Shown here in pieces: positions 1 through 8,831 of a DNA stretch of 64,000 nucleotides (positions are counted from its first letter, which is position 1; each line of letters begins with the position of its first letter). A program made the position numbers and the translations under genes. The notes under the pieces were generated by a model that searched no databases, had not been told where the DNA came from, and was given only the letters and a program-made list of their open reading frames with translations. Source of the stretch: Saprospiraceae bacterium (GTDB lineage: Bacteria > Bacteroidota > Bacteroidia > Chitinophagales > Saprospiraceae); NCBI GenBank assembly GCA_028285085.1, contig JANQQI010000049.1, positions 1 through 64,000 on the forward strand. Reading direction: 5' to 3'.

Positions 1-804
1 AATCTCTCGAATTTATCGTCCCTCTACCTTAGCTCCAATCGAATAGAAGATATTTCCTTCATCCAGAATCTCTCGAACTTATCGTCCCTCGACCTTAGCT
101 CCAATCGAATAGAAGATATCTCATTCATCCAGAATCTCTCGAATTTATCGTCCCTCGACCTTAGCTCCAATCCAAATATTAAGGACTTCTCATTTATCCA
201 GAATCTCTCGAATTTATCGTCCCTCTACCTTAGCTCCAATCCAAATATTAAGGACTTCTCATTCATCAAGAATCTCTCGAACTTATCGTCCCTCGACCTT
301 AGCTCCAATCGAATAGAAGATATCTCATTCATCAAAAATCTCTCAAATTTATCGTCCCTCAACCTTAGCTCCAATCGAATAAAAGATATCTCATTCATCC
401 AGAATCTCTCGAGTTTATCGTCCCTCGACCTTAGCTCCAATCCAAATATTAAGGACTTCTCCTTCATCCAGAATCTCTCGAATTTATTGTCCCTCTACCT
501 TCGCTCCAATCCAAATATTAAGGACTTTTCATTCATCAAGAGTCTCTCGAATTTATCATCCCTCAACCTTAGCTCCAATCGAATAAAAGATATCTCCTTC
601 ATCAAGAGTCTCTCGAATTTATCGTCCCTCAACCTTAGCTCCAATCGAATAGAAGATATTTCCTTTATAAAGAATCTCTCGAATTTATCGTCCCTCTACC
701 TTAGCTCCAATCAAATAGAAGATATCTCATTCATCAAAAATCTCTCGAATTTATCGTCCCTCAACCTTAGCTCCAATCGAATAAAACATTTTATTAAAGA
801 AATC
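1..804 (+). repeat. Tandem 66/69-bp LRR-coding DNA repeats
   Basis: About 12 consecutive units begin at 1, 67, 133, 202, 271, 337, 403, 472, 541, 607, 673 and 739. Each encodes NLSNLSSLxLSSN followed by either RIEDISFIQ/K (22 residues, 66 bp) or PNIKDFSFIQ/K (23 residues, 69 bp). Units are almost identical at the DNA level, including synonymous positions, and the two unit types alternate in blocks (66,66,69,69,66,66,69,69,66...), which points to recent duplication of a larger 2- to 4-unit module. The array continues beyond the left edge. Both lengths are multiples of three, so gain or loss of units keeps the frame. Confidence 0.95.
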
Positions 805-2970
805 CTGGATATTAACTTTCTTAATCATCTTATGATCCAGAACAACCCAATAATCAATTTACCATACGAGATTGTAAATCAATTCAACTGCTCGTTGGAT
901 GCAAAAAACTGGTTCAATGATTTAGAATATGACAAAAAAGAAAACCACGATATAAAACTCATCATTATTGGAAATGGACGAGTTGGAAAATCTTGTATTG
1001 TTGATTGTTTGATGAATCGACAATATATCCTAAACAAACCTACTACGCATGCCATTCAATTAGAACGATTAAGTCTTGATATCAAAAAAGATAATGAGCC
1101 AGGAGCAATACAACTGAATATTTGGGATTTTGGAGGTCAGGATATTTATCATTCAACGCATCGACTATTCATGCAATCTAGAGCCTTATACTTACTTGTT
1201 TGGGATGTAAGAACAGAAGAAAAAAATGAAGTGCCGGATGAAATTGATCCAAAGATTAAATACAAAAATTTTCGTTTATCTCATTGGCTAAATTATATCT
1301 CAACCTTAAGTAAAAATAGTCCGGTCATTATTGTTCAAAATAAAATTGACCGAGATCGTAAAATTTCTACCTCGTATTTGGATGGACTCGATGACATTTA
1401 CGATAACATCATTGATACTGCCAGAGTAAGTGCTGCTAGTGCTATCGGTATCGAATCACTAAAACAAAAGATTAAAATGGCTTGCCAAGCTATGCCAGAA
1501 TTAGGTATGGAAATGCCGTTACAATGGTTTAATGTCCGAGAAAAAATTCTAGACTTAGCAAAAAAACAAGAAGATATTTCATTCAAGAAGTTCACTGGCA
1601 TTTGTAATAAAGAAAAAGTCAGAAATATATCTCGCTCTTCACTATTGCGATATTTACACAATACCGGAGTTCTTTTTTACCGCGCCAATCTTTTTAACAA
1701 CCGAATTATCCTAAACCAGAAGTGGGTAATTGAGGCAGTCTACACGCTATTTGATAGAAATCTCATTTATCGGAAATATTTACAAAGAGGAGATGGAAAA
1801 TTTTCTTTAGAAGACTTGGTTAATGATATCTGGACTGATTATACCATTGATGAATGCAAGATATTTTTATCATTTATGGAATCCTGTGAAATCTGTTTTA
1901 AGACAAATGATGATGACGATAATCCATTTTATATAGCCCCACAGCTACTACCAGAAAAACGCTCTTATATACCTAGTGCTCTTGACAACATAAAAGATGA
2001 TATCCTATGTACTATTTTCCAGTACCCTTTTTTGAATGAATCAATTATACATCGCTTTGTAGTTCGTGCAAAGCACCTCGTTAAAGAAAGCGAAATTTGG
2101 AAAAAGGGATTAACCTTTAATTATAACCAAACCAATGTATTAATCGAACAAAAGAAAATTGATCAAGAGATTTCTTTAGAAAAAGATACAGAAGGGATAT
2201 TTATTAAGGTTATTGGTAATCAAAGAAAAGAAGTATTAGATAAAATACTGGAAGAGTTTAATGAATTGCATCAATCAATACAACCTCCTAAAAAATACGT
2301 CTCTGTCAATGGGAAAGATTTCATTTTATACTCTGACCTAGAGACACTCAGGAGTAAAAACATTCAGGAATCTCTCGCCAAAAATAACAACAAAGTAAAC
2401 GTTGAAGATTTTCATGAATTCTTTCAAACGAATGAGAATCAACTCGATGATAGGCCAGAACAAGAAAAAGGTATTAGATCATTAAGAAATTCAAAAGCCA
2501 TGTCAAACGAGTCAGTAAAAAAAGTCAAAATTTTCATCTCATACTCTCATAAAGACGAAACATACAAAAATGAATTATTAGAGCATTTAGCACCATTAAG
2601 ACGCCTTAACAAAGTCGAGATTTGGGAAGATCGGCAGATTGAGGCGGGTGAAGATTGGAGAAAAGAAATTGAAACAAATTTGAACTCAGCAGATATAATC
2701 CTGCTTTTCATTAGTGCCTCATTTATTCAATCTGAACTTTGTTATAGTATTGAAATGAAACGTGCTATGGAAAGAAGTAATGCCGGCGAAGCAAAGACAA
2801 TTCCAATTATTGTACGTAGATGCTTATGGACACCCCTTCCATTTGGGCAATTTCAAGCTATTCCAAGAGATAATACTCCTATTAGCAGTATGGAGGACCG
2901 AGATGAGGCTTACTTCGCTGTTGTGAAAGAAATACAGAAGGTTATAGAGGAACTATTACCTGAGGATTGA
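1..2970 (+). CDS. LRR-Roc-COR-TIR (Roco family) protein, 5' end outside window
   Basis: The frame is open from base 1 with no stop, so the gene begins left of the window; the TTG at 487 lies inside a repeat and is not a credible start. Order of domains: at least 12 leucine-rich repeats (codons 1-804), a Roc GTPase with P-loop GNGRVGKS (970-993), G3 DFGGQ (1126-1140) and G4 NKID (1339-1350), a COR-like segment (about 1500-2300), a polar linker, and a C-terminal TIR domain (about 2518-2960) starting KIFISYSHKDE. The TIR helix SELCYSIE keeps the glutamate (2752-2754) that is catalytic in TIR NADases. Known of the families: Roco proteins are GTP-switched dimers, and bacterial TIR domains often cleave NAD in antiphage immunity. 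Inference: an LRR sensor controls a TIR effector through the GTPase. The gene is clearly more AT-rich than accA downstream, which suggests horizontal acquisition. Confidence 0.9.
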   Translation, partial: NLSNLSSLYLSSNRIEDISFIQNLSNLSSLDLSSNRIEDISFIQNLSNLSSLDLSSNPNIKDFSFIQNLSNLSSLYLSSNPNIKDFSFIKNLSNLSSLDLSSNRIEDISFIKNLSNLSSLNLSSNRIKDISFIQNLSSLSSLDLSSNPNIKDFSFIQNLSNLLSLYLRSNPNIKDFSFIKSLSNLSSLNLSSNRIKDISFIKSLSNLSSLNLSSNRIEDISFIKNLSNLSSLYLSSNQIEDISFIKNLSNLSSLNLSSNRIKHFIKEILDINFLNHLMIQNNPIINLPYEIVNQFNCSLDAKNWFNDLEYDKKENHDIKLIIIGNGRVGKSCIVDCLMNRQYILNKPTTHAIQLERLSLDIKKDNEPGAIQLNIWDFGGQDIYHSTHRLFMQSRALYLLVWDVRTEEKNEVPDEIDPKIKYKNFRLSHWLNYISTLSKNSPVIIVQNKIDRDRKISTSYLDGLDDIYDNIIDTARVSAASAIGIESLKQKIKMACQAMPELGMEMPLQWFNVREKILDLAKKQEDISFKKFTGICNKEKVRNISRSSLLRYLHNTGVLFYRANLFNNRIILNQKWVIEAVYTLFDRNLIYRKYLQRGDGKFSLEDLVNDIWTDYTIDECKIFLSFMESCEICFKTNDDDDNPFYIAPQLLPEKRSYIPSALDNIKDDILCTIFQYPFLNESIIHRFVVRAKHLVKESEIWKKGLTFNYNQTNVLIEQKKIDQEISLEKDTEGIFIKVIGNQRKEVLDKILEEFNELHQSIQPPKKYVSVNGKDFILYSDLETLRSKNIQESLAKNNNKVNVEDFHEFFQTNENQLDDRPEQEKGIRSLRNSKAMSNESVKKVKIFISYSHKDETYKNELLEHLAPLRRLNKVEIWEDRQIEAGEDWRKEIETNLNSADIILLFISASFIQSELCYSIEMKRAMERSNAGEAKTIPIIVRRCLWTPLPFGQFQAIPRDNTPISSMEDRDEAYFAVVKEIQKVIEELLPED

Positions 2971-3009
2971 TTGGCAATAGTTTTAAGATAGTGTACAATA
3001 CCATCTGCC

Positions 3010-3045
3010 TAAAAACACAAAAGCCCCAACTTGCGTTGAGGCTTT
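3010..3045 (-). terminator. Rho-independent terminator of tRNA-Asp
   Basis: An 11-bp stem (3020-3030 with 3035-3045, one mismatch) has the loop TTGC; on the minus strand it is followed by a T-rich run, and it starts directly beyond the 3' end of the tRNA. Confidence 0.75.
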
Positions 3046-3048
3046 CTG

Positions 3049-3122
3049 CGGTCTGGACGGGACTCGAACCCGCGACCCCCTGCGTGACAGGCAGGTATTC
3101 TAACCAACTGAACTACCAGACC
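3049..3122 (-). tRNA. tRNA-Asp (anticodon GTC)
   Basis: On the minus strand the acceptor arm GGTCTGG (3116-3122) pairs with 3050-3056 and G73 is the discriminator. The anticodon stem CCTGC/GCAGG encloses the loop CTGTCAC, giving anticodon GTC, and the T arm contains GGTTCGAGTCC. The CCA end is not encoded (the DNA continues CAGA), so it would be added after transcription. The 3' end of the tRNA faces the AT-rich Roco gene, a usual orientation for integration next to tRNA genes. Confidence 0.97.
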
Positions 3123-3288
3123 AATTTTTTATGATGATCAACCTTCAATTTGAGAATTTAAAAGTTGATTGAATGACGCTTTTGTCATCAGCGATTGCAA
3201 ATGTAAGCCAGTTTTCTGAAAGAATCAACCCATTTTGAAAAAAAATAAAAAAAGTTTGCCGCCGTCTCGTTTCCTGCCGCCTTATTAC

Positions 3289-3296
3289 TAATTTTG
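3289..3296 (+). promoter_or_regulatory. Candidate -7 element upstream of accA
   Basis: TAATTTTG fits the Bacteroidota -7 consensus TAnnTTTG exactly, 79 bases before the accA start. No TTTG lies at the expected 19-21 base distance upstream (the nearest TTTG, at 3255, is 30 bases away), so only half of the promoter is supported. Confidence 0.3.
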
Positions 3297-3375
3297 TAAT
3301 GGAGAGAATTCCCAAATAATAGCCTGGAAACAGCATCCTGCATGCACGCAAGGGCAGCTTAAAATGTAATTCCTT

Positions 3376-4353
3376 ATGGTTTTTTTAGAGTTCGAAAAAC
3401 CGCTTGAAAATCTCTATCAACAGTTGGAAAAGATCCGACAAGTGGGTGAGGCGGGTGATATTGATGTGTCGGATAAGGTGAAAGAACTGGAAGCGAAGAT
3501 CAAAAACCAACGCAAAGAGATATATAGCAACCTGACCGGCTGGCAAAAAGTACAGCTGTCGCGCCACCCGGAACGTCCCTACACCTTATACTATATCAAT
3601 CAGATGTCCAAGAAGTTTGTGGAGCTGCATGGCGACCGCTACTATGGAGATGATAAGGCGATTGTGGGCGGACTGGCGAATATCGATGGCCAAAATATGG
3701 TCGTAATCGGCCACCAAAAAGGGGTCAACACCAAGATGCGTCAATACCGCAATTTTGGGATGGCCAACCCGGAAGGCTATCGTAAAGCGCTACGCCTGAT
3801 GAAGATGGCTGAGCGCTTCAATCTGCCGATCCTTTGCTTGATCGACACGCCGGGTGCTTATCCCGGACTCGAAGCCGAGGAGCGGGGCCAGGCCGAAGCG
3901 ATTGCACGCAATCTATTCGAGATGGCGCAGCTACGTGTGCCGATCCTTTGCTACGTCATTGGCGAAGGTGCATCCGGTGGTGCTATCGGCATCGGACTGG
4001 GCGACCGCGTCTTTATGCTCGAAAACACCTGGTATTCCGTGATCTCGCCCGAATCCTGCTCTTCGATCCTCTGGCGCAGCTGGGACTACAAAGAACAAGC
4101 CGCCGAAGCCCTCAAATTGACCGCTGAGCATATGCACTCTTTCGGTCTGATTGACGGTATCGTCAAAGAGCCGCTTGGTGGTGCCCATTCTGCACCGATC
4201 GAGATGACTAAGGCCTTGAAACGCCACTTGAAGAAAGAACTGAACGAGCTGCTGGAGATGGATCCCGATGATCGCATCGAAGCCCGAATCAATAAATTCG
4301 GTACGATGGGCGTTTATGATGAAAAGGAAGTGACGGTAGAAGAGGAGAAATAA
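3376..4353 (+). CDS. accA: Acetyl-CoA carboxylase carboxyltransferase subunit alpha
   Basis: AccA pairs with AccD to move the carboxyl group from biotin (on AccB) to acetyl-CoA, giving malonyl-CoA for fatty acid synthesis in the cytosol. The 325-residue length is normal for the family. The N-terminal helices (residues 1-60) precede a crotonase-fold domain with [11 protein letters not shown] (about 89-99), the HQKG loop (113-116), IDTPGAYPG (156-164) and the glycine-rich [12 protein letters not shown] (196-207) that forms the oxyanion hole. The ATG at 3376 gives the usual short N-terminus. accD is not in the window, as is usual in this phylum. It is followed 43 bases later by a DUF6913-like gene and dapA on the same strand. 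Confidence 0.97.
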   Translation: MVFLEFEKPLENLYQQLEKIRQVGEAGDIDVSDKVKELEAKIKNQRKEIYSNLTGWQKVQLSRHPERPYTLYYINQMSKKFVELHGDRYYGDDKAIVGGLANIDGQNMVVIGHQKGVNTKMRQYRNFGMANPEGYRKALRLMKMAERFNLPILCLIDTPGAYPGLEAEERGQAEAIARNLFEMAQLRVPILCYVIGEGASGGAIGIGLGDRVFMLENTWYSVISPESCSSILWRSWDYKEQAAEALKLTAEHMHSFGLIDGIVKEPLGGAHSAPIEMTKALKRHLKKELNELLEMDPDDRIEARINKFGTMGVYDEKEVTVEEEK

Positions 4354-4396
4354 ACCCTGCTATTCAACCCCTCATTGTCCCAATAAACTAGAAATT

Positions 4397-4951
4397 ATGG
4401 GCATTATCCGCAATTGGCAGACACAGGTACGTGAATATTTTCTGCAGAAGATGATGCGAAAATTAGATGTTCGACGTACCCCCACGAGTTTCGCATTGGC
4501 CAAATCCGTAGGCATTCTTTTCGATGCCACCGAGCCGGCGGATCGTGACATCGTCGAAGATTATAGCCATCAGATCAAACGTAAAGGCAAAAAGGTACAG
4601 TTGTTAGGGTTTTTTAATAATAAACAAGACCCCGGCGCTTTCTCTTTTAAGGCCTTTAACCGCTCTGGTACCGATTGGCTGGAACGCCCAAATACCGATG
4701 ACACGAAGGCCTTTACGAATCAGGCTTTTGATATATTGATCAGCGTCTATCGCAAGCCGATATTGCCGTTGGAGTATATTGCAGCTTTGTCGCACGCCCA
4801 ACTTCGCGTCGGTCCGTATACGGATAATACGTATTGCTACGACCTGATGATCGATACTTCTAAAAGTGCAAACCTATCGAAGTATCTGAAAGAGGTCGAC
4901 TTTTTTCTAAACCGCATGAATCGCAATGAGCATGAAACAACCCACGTTTAA
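4397..4951 (+). CDS. DUF6913-like conserved hypothetical protein
   Basis: A 184-residue soluble protein without a signal peptide or membrane helix. It resembles the Bacteroidota family DUF6913, found next to dapA; this assignment is from memory of the family pattern (VGILFDATEP at about residues 39-48, a Q/K-rich VQLLGFFNNKQ at about 67-77, and C-terminal LRVGPYTDNTYCYDLMID). Function is unknown. Its 3' end overlaps the annotated dapA start by 26 bases, so the two are almost certainly co-transcribed and may be translationally coupled, which hints at a link with lysine or peptidoglycan precursor synthesis, though nothing in the sequence shows a catalytic motif. Confidence 0.8.
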   Translation: MGIIRNWQTQVREYFLQKMMRKLDVRRTPTSFALAKSVGILFDATEPADRDIVEDYSHQIKRKGKKVQLLGFFNNKQDPGAFSFKAFNRSGTDWLERPNTDDTKAFTNQAFDILISVYRKPILPLEYIAALSHAQLRVGPYTDNTYCYDLMIDTSKSANLSKYLKEVDFFLNRMNRNEHETTHV

Positions 4952-5834
4952 CGGCACCGGGGTAGCGCTCGTCACCCCTTTTCGGGACGGGAAGATTGAT
5001 TTTGAGAGCCTCGAACGCCTGATCGAGCATGTGATCGCAGGCGGTGTGGATTATTTGGTGTCGCTTGGCACCACTGGCGAAGCAGTGACGCTCAATCGCG
5101 CCGAATGCCTACAGGTTTTGCGCTTTACAATCAAGGTCAACGCCGGTCGACTTCCAATCGTGGCGGGCCTCTTTGGCAGCAATTACACCGCAAAGATTGT
5201 CGATGTCCTTAAAGATTTCGACTTCGACGGTATCGATGGCATTCTATCGAGTAGCCCGTCTTACAACAAACCTACTCAGGAAGGCATCTTCCAGCATTAT
5301 ATGCAAATGGCCAAGCACAGCCCCCGGCCTATCATTATTTACAATGTTCCGGGGCGCACTGCCTCGAATGTGTTGCCAGAGACGATCATCCGTCTGGCCG
5401 AAGCCTCTTCAAGCTTCGTTGCCGTAAAGGAAGCCTCTGGCAATATTCCGCAGGGCATGGAATTGATCAACAAACGGCCGCAAGGCTTCTCCGTTCTTTC
5501 TGGTGACGATCCTACGGCTTTTTCACTCATCGCCAGCGGGGGCCAAGGCGTTATTTCAGTAATCGCGAATGCTTTTCCTGCTCAATTCGCCGATATGTGT
5601 CGGGCCCTACGCAATGACGATCTCGCCACAGCCCGTCATTTGAATCAACTGCTTTATCGTATTCACCATTGGCTCTACGTCGATGGTAATCCTGCCGGGA
5701 TCAAATCTGCACTCGAAATCCTCGGGATTATTCAAACCAATGAGGTCCGCTTACCACTTGTCCCGATGCAGGCCCGCAATTTCCGCAGTTTAAAATTGGA
5801 ATTGGAGAAGGTGCGTATCAAGGATCAAGTATAA
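4926..5834 (+). CDS. dapA: 4-hydroxy-tetrahydrodipicolinate synthase
   Basis: Condenses pyruvate and aspartate semialdehyde in the first committed step of the diaminopimelate/lysine pathway. The 302-residue TIM barrel has the GTTGE motif (residues 48-52, whose threonines take part in the proton relay), the catalytic tyrosine in IIIYNVPGRT (Y139) and the Schiff-base lysine in AVKEASGN (K168). Two ATGs lie six bases apart (4926 and 4932); the second gives MKQPTFNGTGVALVTPF, which matches the usual family N-terminus slightly better. Both lie inside the 3' end of the preceding gene, so translation is probably coupled. Confidence 0.97.
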   Translation: MSMKQPTFNGTGVALVTPFRDGKIDFESLERLIEHVIAGGVDYLVSLGTTGEAVTLNRAECLQVLRFTIKVNAGRLPIVAGLFGSNYTAKIVDVLKDFDFDGIDGILSSSPSYNKPTQEGIFQHYMQMAKHSPRPIIIYNVPGRTASNVLPETIIRLAEASSSFVAVKEASGNIPQGMELINKRPQGFSVLSGDDPTAFSLIASGGQGVISVIANAFPAQFADMCRALRNDDLATARHLNQLLYRIHHWLYVDGNPAGIKSALEILGIIQTNEVRLPLVPMQARNFRSLKLELEKVRIKDQV

Positions 5835-6137
5835 AAAGGGTAAAGAGATTTGAATATTTAAATAAAGTCTAACCAACTATTCGATATTCCACATCTTTGG
5901 TGTCTTTCGTCAATAGTCTAATCATGCATAGGCTCCACAACGGGGAACTCATAAGCAGGTATGCCCAAACACATTTTAAAACAATTTCCCATTTTTAAAA
6001 CAAATAATTTAACAAGTCTTTCTTTTTTACTAACTTTACCCTCTAAAATGTAGCAATTGGGGCAAATTCTCGTATGGAGTTATGGTGGATTTTTCTCAAA
6101 TTGCGTTCTTTGTATAAGAATGAAGTCATAGGTAGAT
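5835..6137. other. Intergenic region before parC
   Basis: There are 303 bases without a gene. I see no strong terminator hairpin after dapA and no convincing small ORF. The AT-rich half from 5975 to 6060 holds the candidate promoter at 6008-6038. Confidence 0.6.
6008..6038 (+). promoter_or_regulatory. Candidate parC promoter
   Basis: TTTA (6008-6011), 19 bases, then TAACTTTA (6031-6038). Spacing equals the Bacteroidota consensus TTTG-N19-TAnnTTTG; each half differs only by A in place of the final G. The leader to the ATG at 6138 would be about 90 bases. Confidence 0.4.
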
Positions 6138-8750
6138 ATGAGTACAGAAAACGGACAAAATAATGGCCAGTCGAACGGACAGGCCGATGAGCAGGTAGTC
6201 ACGCTGAAGGGAATGTATCAGGACTATTTCCTGGACTATGCTTCCTACGTGATTCTGGAGCGCGCGGTACCGTCAATTGAAGACGGCCTGAAACCGGTAC
6301 AACGCCGGATACTACACGCCATGAAAGAAATGGATGATGGCCGTTATCATAAGGTAGCGAATATCATTGGGCAAACGATGGCGTTTCACCCTCACGGGGA
6401 TGCCGCAATCGGGGATGCGCTGGTCAACCTTGGTCAAAAAGATCTCCTCATTGATTGTCAAGGGAACTGGGGTGATACCCGTACTGGTGACCGAGCGGCC
6501 GCTTCACGTTATATTGAAGCTCGCTTGACTAAATTTGCACTCGATGTTGTTTTCAATCCGCAAGTCACTGAATGGCAATTGTCTTATGACGGTCGGAAAA
6601 ATGAACCGATCAATCTTCCGGTCAAATTTCCACTGCTACTCTCCCAGGGTGCCGATGGTATTGCGGTAGGTTTGTCTACCAAGATTCTACCTCATAACTT
6701 CAATGAATTGATCAAGGCCTCCATCAAAATTCTCCAAGGTAAACGGGTGAAAATTTATCCCGACTTCAGCAATGGCGGGTTGGTTGATGTGTCTAATTAT
6801 AACGGTGGAAAACGTGGTGGGAAAGTGCGTGTACGCGCTAAAATCGAACAGGTTGATAAAAATACCCTTGCAATTCGAGAATTACCTTATGCGACGACAA
6901 CGTCCAACTTGATCGATAGCATCATCAAGGCTAATGACAAAGGGAAGATTAAGATTAAAAAAGTAGTAGATAATACGGCCAAGGATGTGGAAATCCTGAT
7001 CGAACTAGCCTCGGGTATCTCTCCCGATGTCACGATGGATGCACTCTACGCTTTTTCCAATTGCGAGATCTCGATTTCACCGAATGCTTGCGTGATCATC
7101 AACGATAAACCTCACTTTCTGACCGTTGAAGAAATCCTACATACCTGTACCGAGCAGACACGGGAATTACTGCGCCAGGAACTGGAAATCAAGAAAGGAG
7201 AACTCGAAGAGAAATGGCACTTTGCCAGCCTCGAAAAGATCTTTATCGAAAATCGAGTGTACCGTGAAATCGAAGAATGCGAAACCTGGGAAGCCGTTAT
7301 CGAAACCATCGATCGTGAGCTGGAGAAATATATCGCCACGCCAAAAGATAAGCCTACAAAATCTGATAAGCGCCTGCGCTTGATGCGTGACATCACCGAA
7401 GCAGATATTGTTCGTCTGACGGAGATCAAAATCAAGCGTATCTCTAAGTTCAATAGTTTTAAAGCCGACGAATTGATCGCTCGCTTGGAAGAAGAGCTAA
7501 AGCAGGTTAAACATGACCTGGCGAATTTGACGGAGTTCACTATTGCGCATTTCGAACGCCTGCTCGAGAAATATGGCAAAGGTAAAGAGCGGAAAACAAA
7601 GATTACGGAGTTCGATACCATCCAAGCGGCGGCGGTCGTCGCCAACAACGCTAAGCTTTACGTTAATCGCAAAGAAGGCTTCATCGGCACGGGCATGAAA
7701 AAAGACGAATTCGTCTGCGACTGCTCGGACATCGATGACATCATCGTATTTCGTAAAGATGGGAAGTTCCAAGTCGTACGTATCTCCGATAAAGTATTTG
7801 TAGGTAAGGATATTATCCACGTTAATGTCTGGAAAAAAGGCGACGAGCGAACCACTTATAATATGGTGTACCTCGATGGAAAAACCGGCCGCTCAATGGC
7901 TAAGCGATTCAACGTTAAAGCCATTACGCGTGACAAAGCATACGATCTGACCACCGGCCAAAAAGGGTCCAAACTGCTTTACTTCACAGCGAATCCAAAC
8001 GGCGAATCCGAAGTAATCAGTGTTTTGCTGAGTCAAAGTAGCCGCGCCCGCAAGAAATCATTTGAATACGATTTCAATGATCTCGATATCAAAGGCCGGG
8101 CCTCGAAAGGAAATATTCTAACGGTCTATCCGGTTCGAAAAATTACTCAACTGGAAGTGGGTAAATCAACGCTAGGAGCCCAGAAGGTCTGGATGGATGA
8201 AGTGAGTGGTCGATTGAATACCGATGACCGTGGCATCTTCCTCGGTGACTTTGATACAGGTAACTCTATTTTACTCCTCTACAAAGATGGTAGTTACGAA
8301 ATTTCAGATTTCGACTTAACCCGCCGTTTTGATCCCAAAGAAATTATCCATATCGGTAAGTTCGATCCCGAGACCATCATCAGTGCCGTTTACTACGACG
8401 GCAACAAAGGTTGGACCATGGTCAAACGCTTTAAGGTAGAAACCAGTAAGAATAATCAGCGTTTCAACTACATCACCGATCATCGCTCGACTAAGCTGCT
8501 GTTCGCCTCTATCGAAGCAGCACCACAAATCCAGTATAGCATGAAAGTGAAGTCGAAAAAAATCGAAGGCGAGTTGAAAGTCGCCGAACTCATTGATGTT
8601 AAAGGCTGGAAGGCTTTAGGGAATAAAGTGAGTGAGCAGCGTCTTACCGGCATCCGAAAAATTGAATCCTCTTCGTTGGATCAAAAACTAAAAGCCGGAG
8701 ATTCCATTGATTTTGATATTGATACTAACGGCCAAGGCAAGATGTTTTAG
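6138..8750 (+). CDS. parC: DNA topoisomerase IV subunit A (ParC; GyrA/ParC family)
   Basis: The DNA-cutting subunit of a type IIA topoisomerase; with ParE it decatenates daughter chromosomes. After a polar leader, the winged-helix/tower domain starts at about residue 23. RYIEAR carries the catalytic tyrosine Y125 (codon at 6510-6512). HPHGDAAIGD (84-93) is the quinolone-contact region, with Ala89 where E. coli GyrA has Ser83. The C-terminal half (about 510-870) holds beta-pinwheel repeats. The 870-residue length and the opening MYQDYFLDYASYVILERAVP fit Bacteroidota ParC better than GyrA. parE is not adjacent. Transcription ends at a strong hairpin at 8772-8812. Confidence 0.9.
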   Translation: MSTENGQNNGQSNGQADEQVVTLKGMYQDYFLDYASYVILERAVPSIEDGLKPVQRRILHAMKEMDDGRYHKVANIIGQTMAFHPHGDAAIGDALVNLGQKDLLIDCQGNWGDTRTGDRAAASRYIEARLTKFALDVVFNPQVTEWQLSYDGRKNEPINLPVKFPLLLSQGADGIAVGLSTKILPHNFNELIKASIKILQGKRVKIYPDFSNGGLVDVSNYNGGKRGGKVRVRAKIEQVDKNTLAIRELPYATTTSNLIDSIIKANDKGKIKIKKVVDNTAKDVEILIELASGISPDVTMDALYAFSNCEISISPNACVIINDKPHFLTVEEILHTCTEQTRELLRQELEIKKGELEEKWHFASLEKIFIENRVYREIEECETWEAVIETIDRELEKYIATPKDKPTKSDKRLRLMRDITEADIVRLTEIKIKRISKFNSFKADELIARLEEELKQVKHDLANLTEFTIAHFERLLEKYGKGKERKTKITEFDTIQAAAVVANNAKLYVNRKEGFIGTGMKKDEFVCDCSDIDDIIVFRKDGKFQVVRISDKVFVGKDIIHVNVWKKGDERTTYNMVYLDGKTGRSMAKRFNVKAITRDKAYDLTTGQKGSKLLYFTANPNGESEVISVLLSQSSRARKKSFEYDFNDLDIKGRASKGNILTVYPVRKITQLEVGKSTLGAQKVWMDEVSGRLNTDDRGIFLGDFDTGNSILLLYKDGSYEISDFDLTRRFDPKEIIHIGKFDPETIISAVYYDGNKGWTMVKRFKVETSKNNQRFNYITDHRSTKLLFASIEAAPQIQYSMKVKSKKIEGELKVAELIDVKGWKALGNKVSEQRLTGIRKIESSSLDQKLKAGDSIDFDIDTNGQGKMF

Positions 8751-8771
8751 ATTCAAGCCTTGAAAAAATAT

Positions 8772-8812
8772 AAACGCCCGATTAAAGCTATCTTAATCGG
8801 GCGTTTTGTTTG
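8772..8812. terminator. Strong bidirectional terminator between parC and pyc
   Basis: A perfect 14-bp stem (8772-8785 with 8793-8806), 7-base loop, followed by T-rich sequence on the plus strand and preceded by A-rich sequence, so it can serve both convergent genes. Confidence 0.92.
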
Positions 8813-8831
8813 TAATACTGGTCGCTCTCCC

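Noticed and set aside
225-467. Minus-strand open frame of 80 residues with internal repeats
   Set aside because: It is the antisense of the LRR repeats and owes its repeats to them.
7112-7648. Minus-strand frame of 178 residues inside parC
   Set aside because: Ser-rich shadow of Glu/Lys-rich coding sequence; no start signal or neighbour support.
6138-8750. Ala89 at the quinolone-contact site of ParC as a resistance mutation
   Set aside because: As I recall, Bacteroidota ParC proteins normally have GDA at this position, so it is family-typical and not an acquired change.
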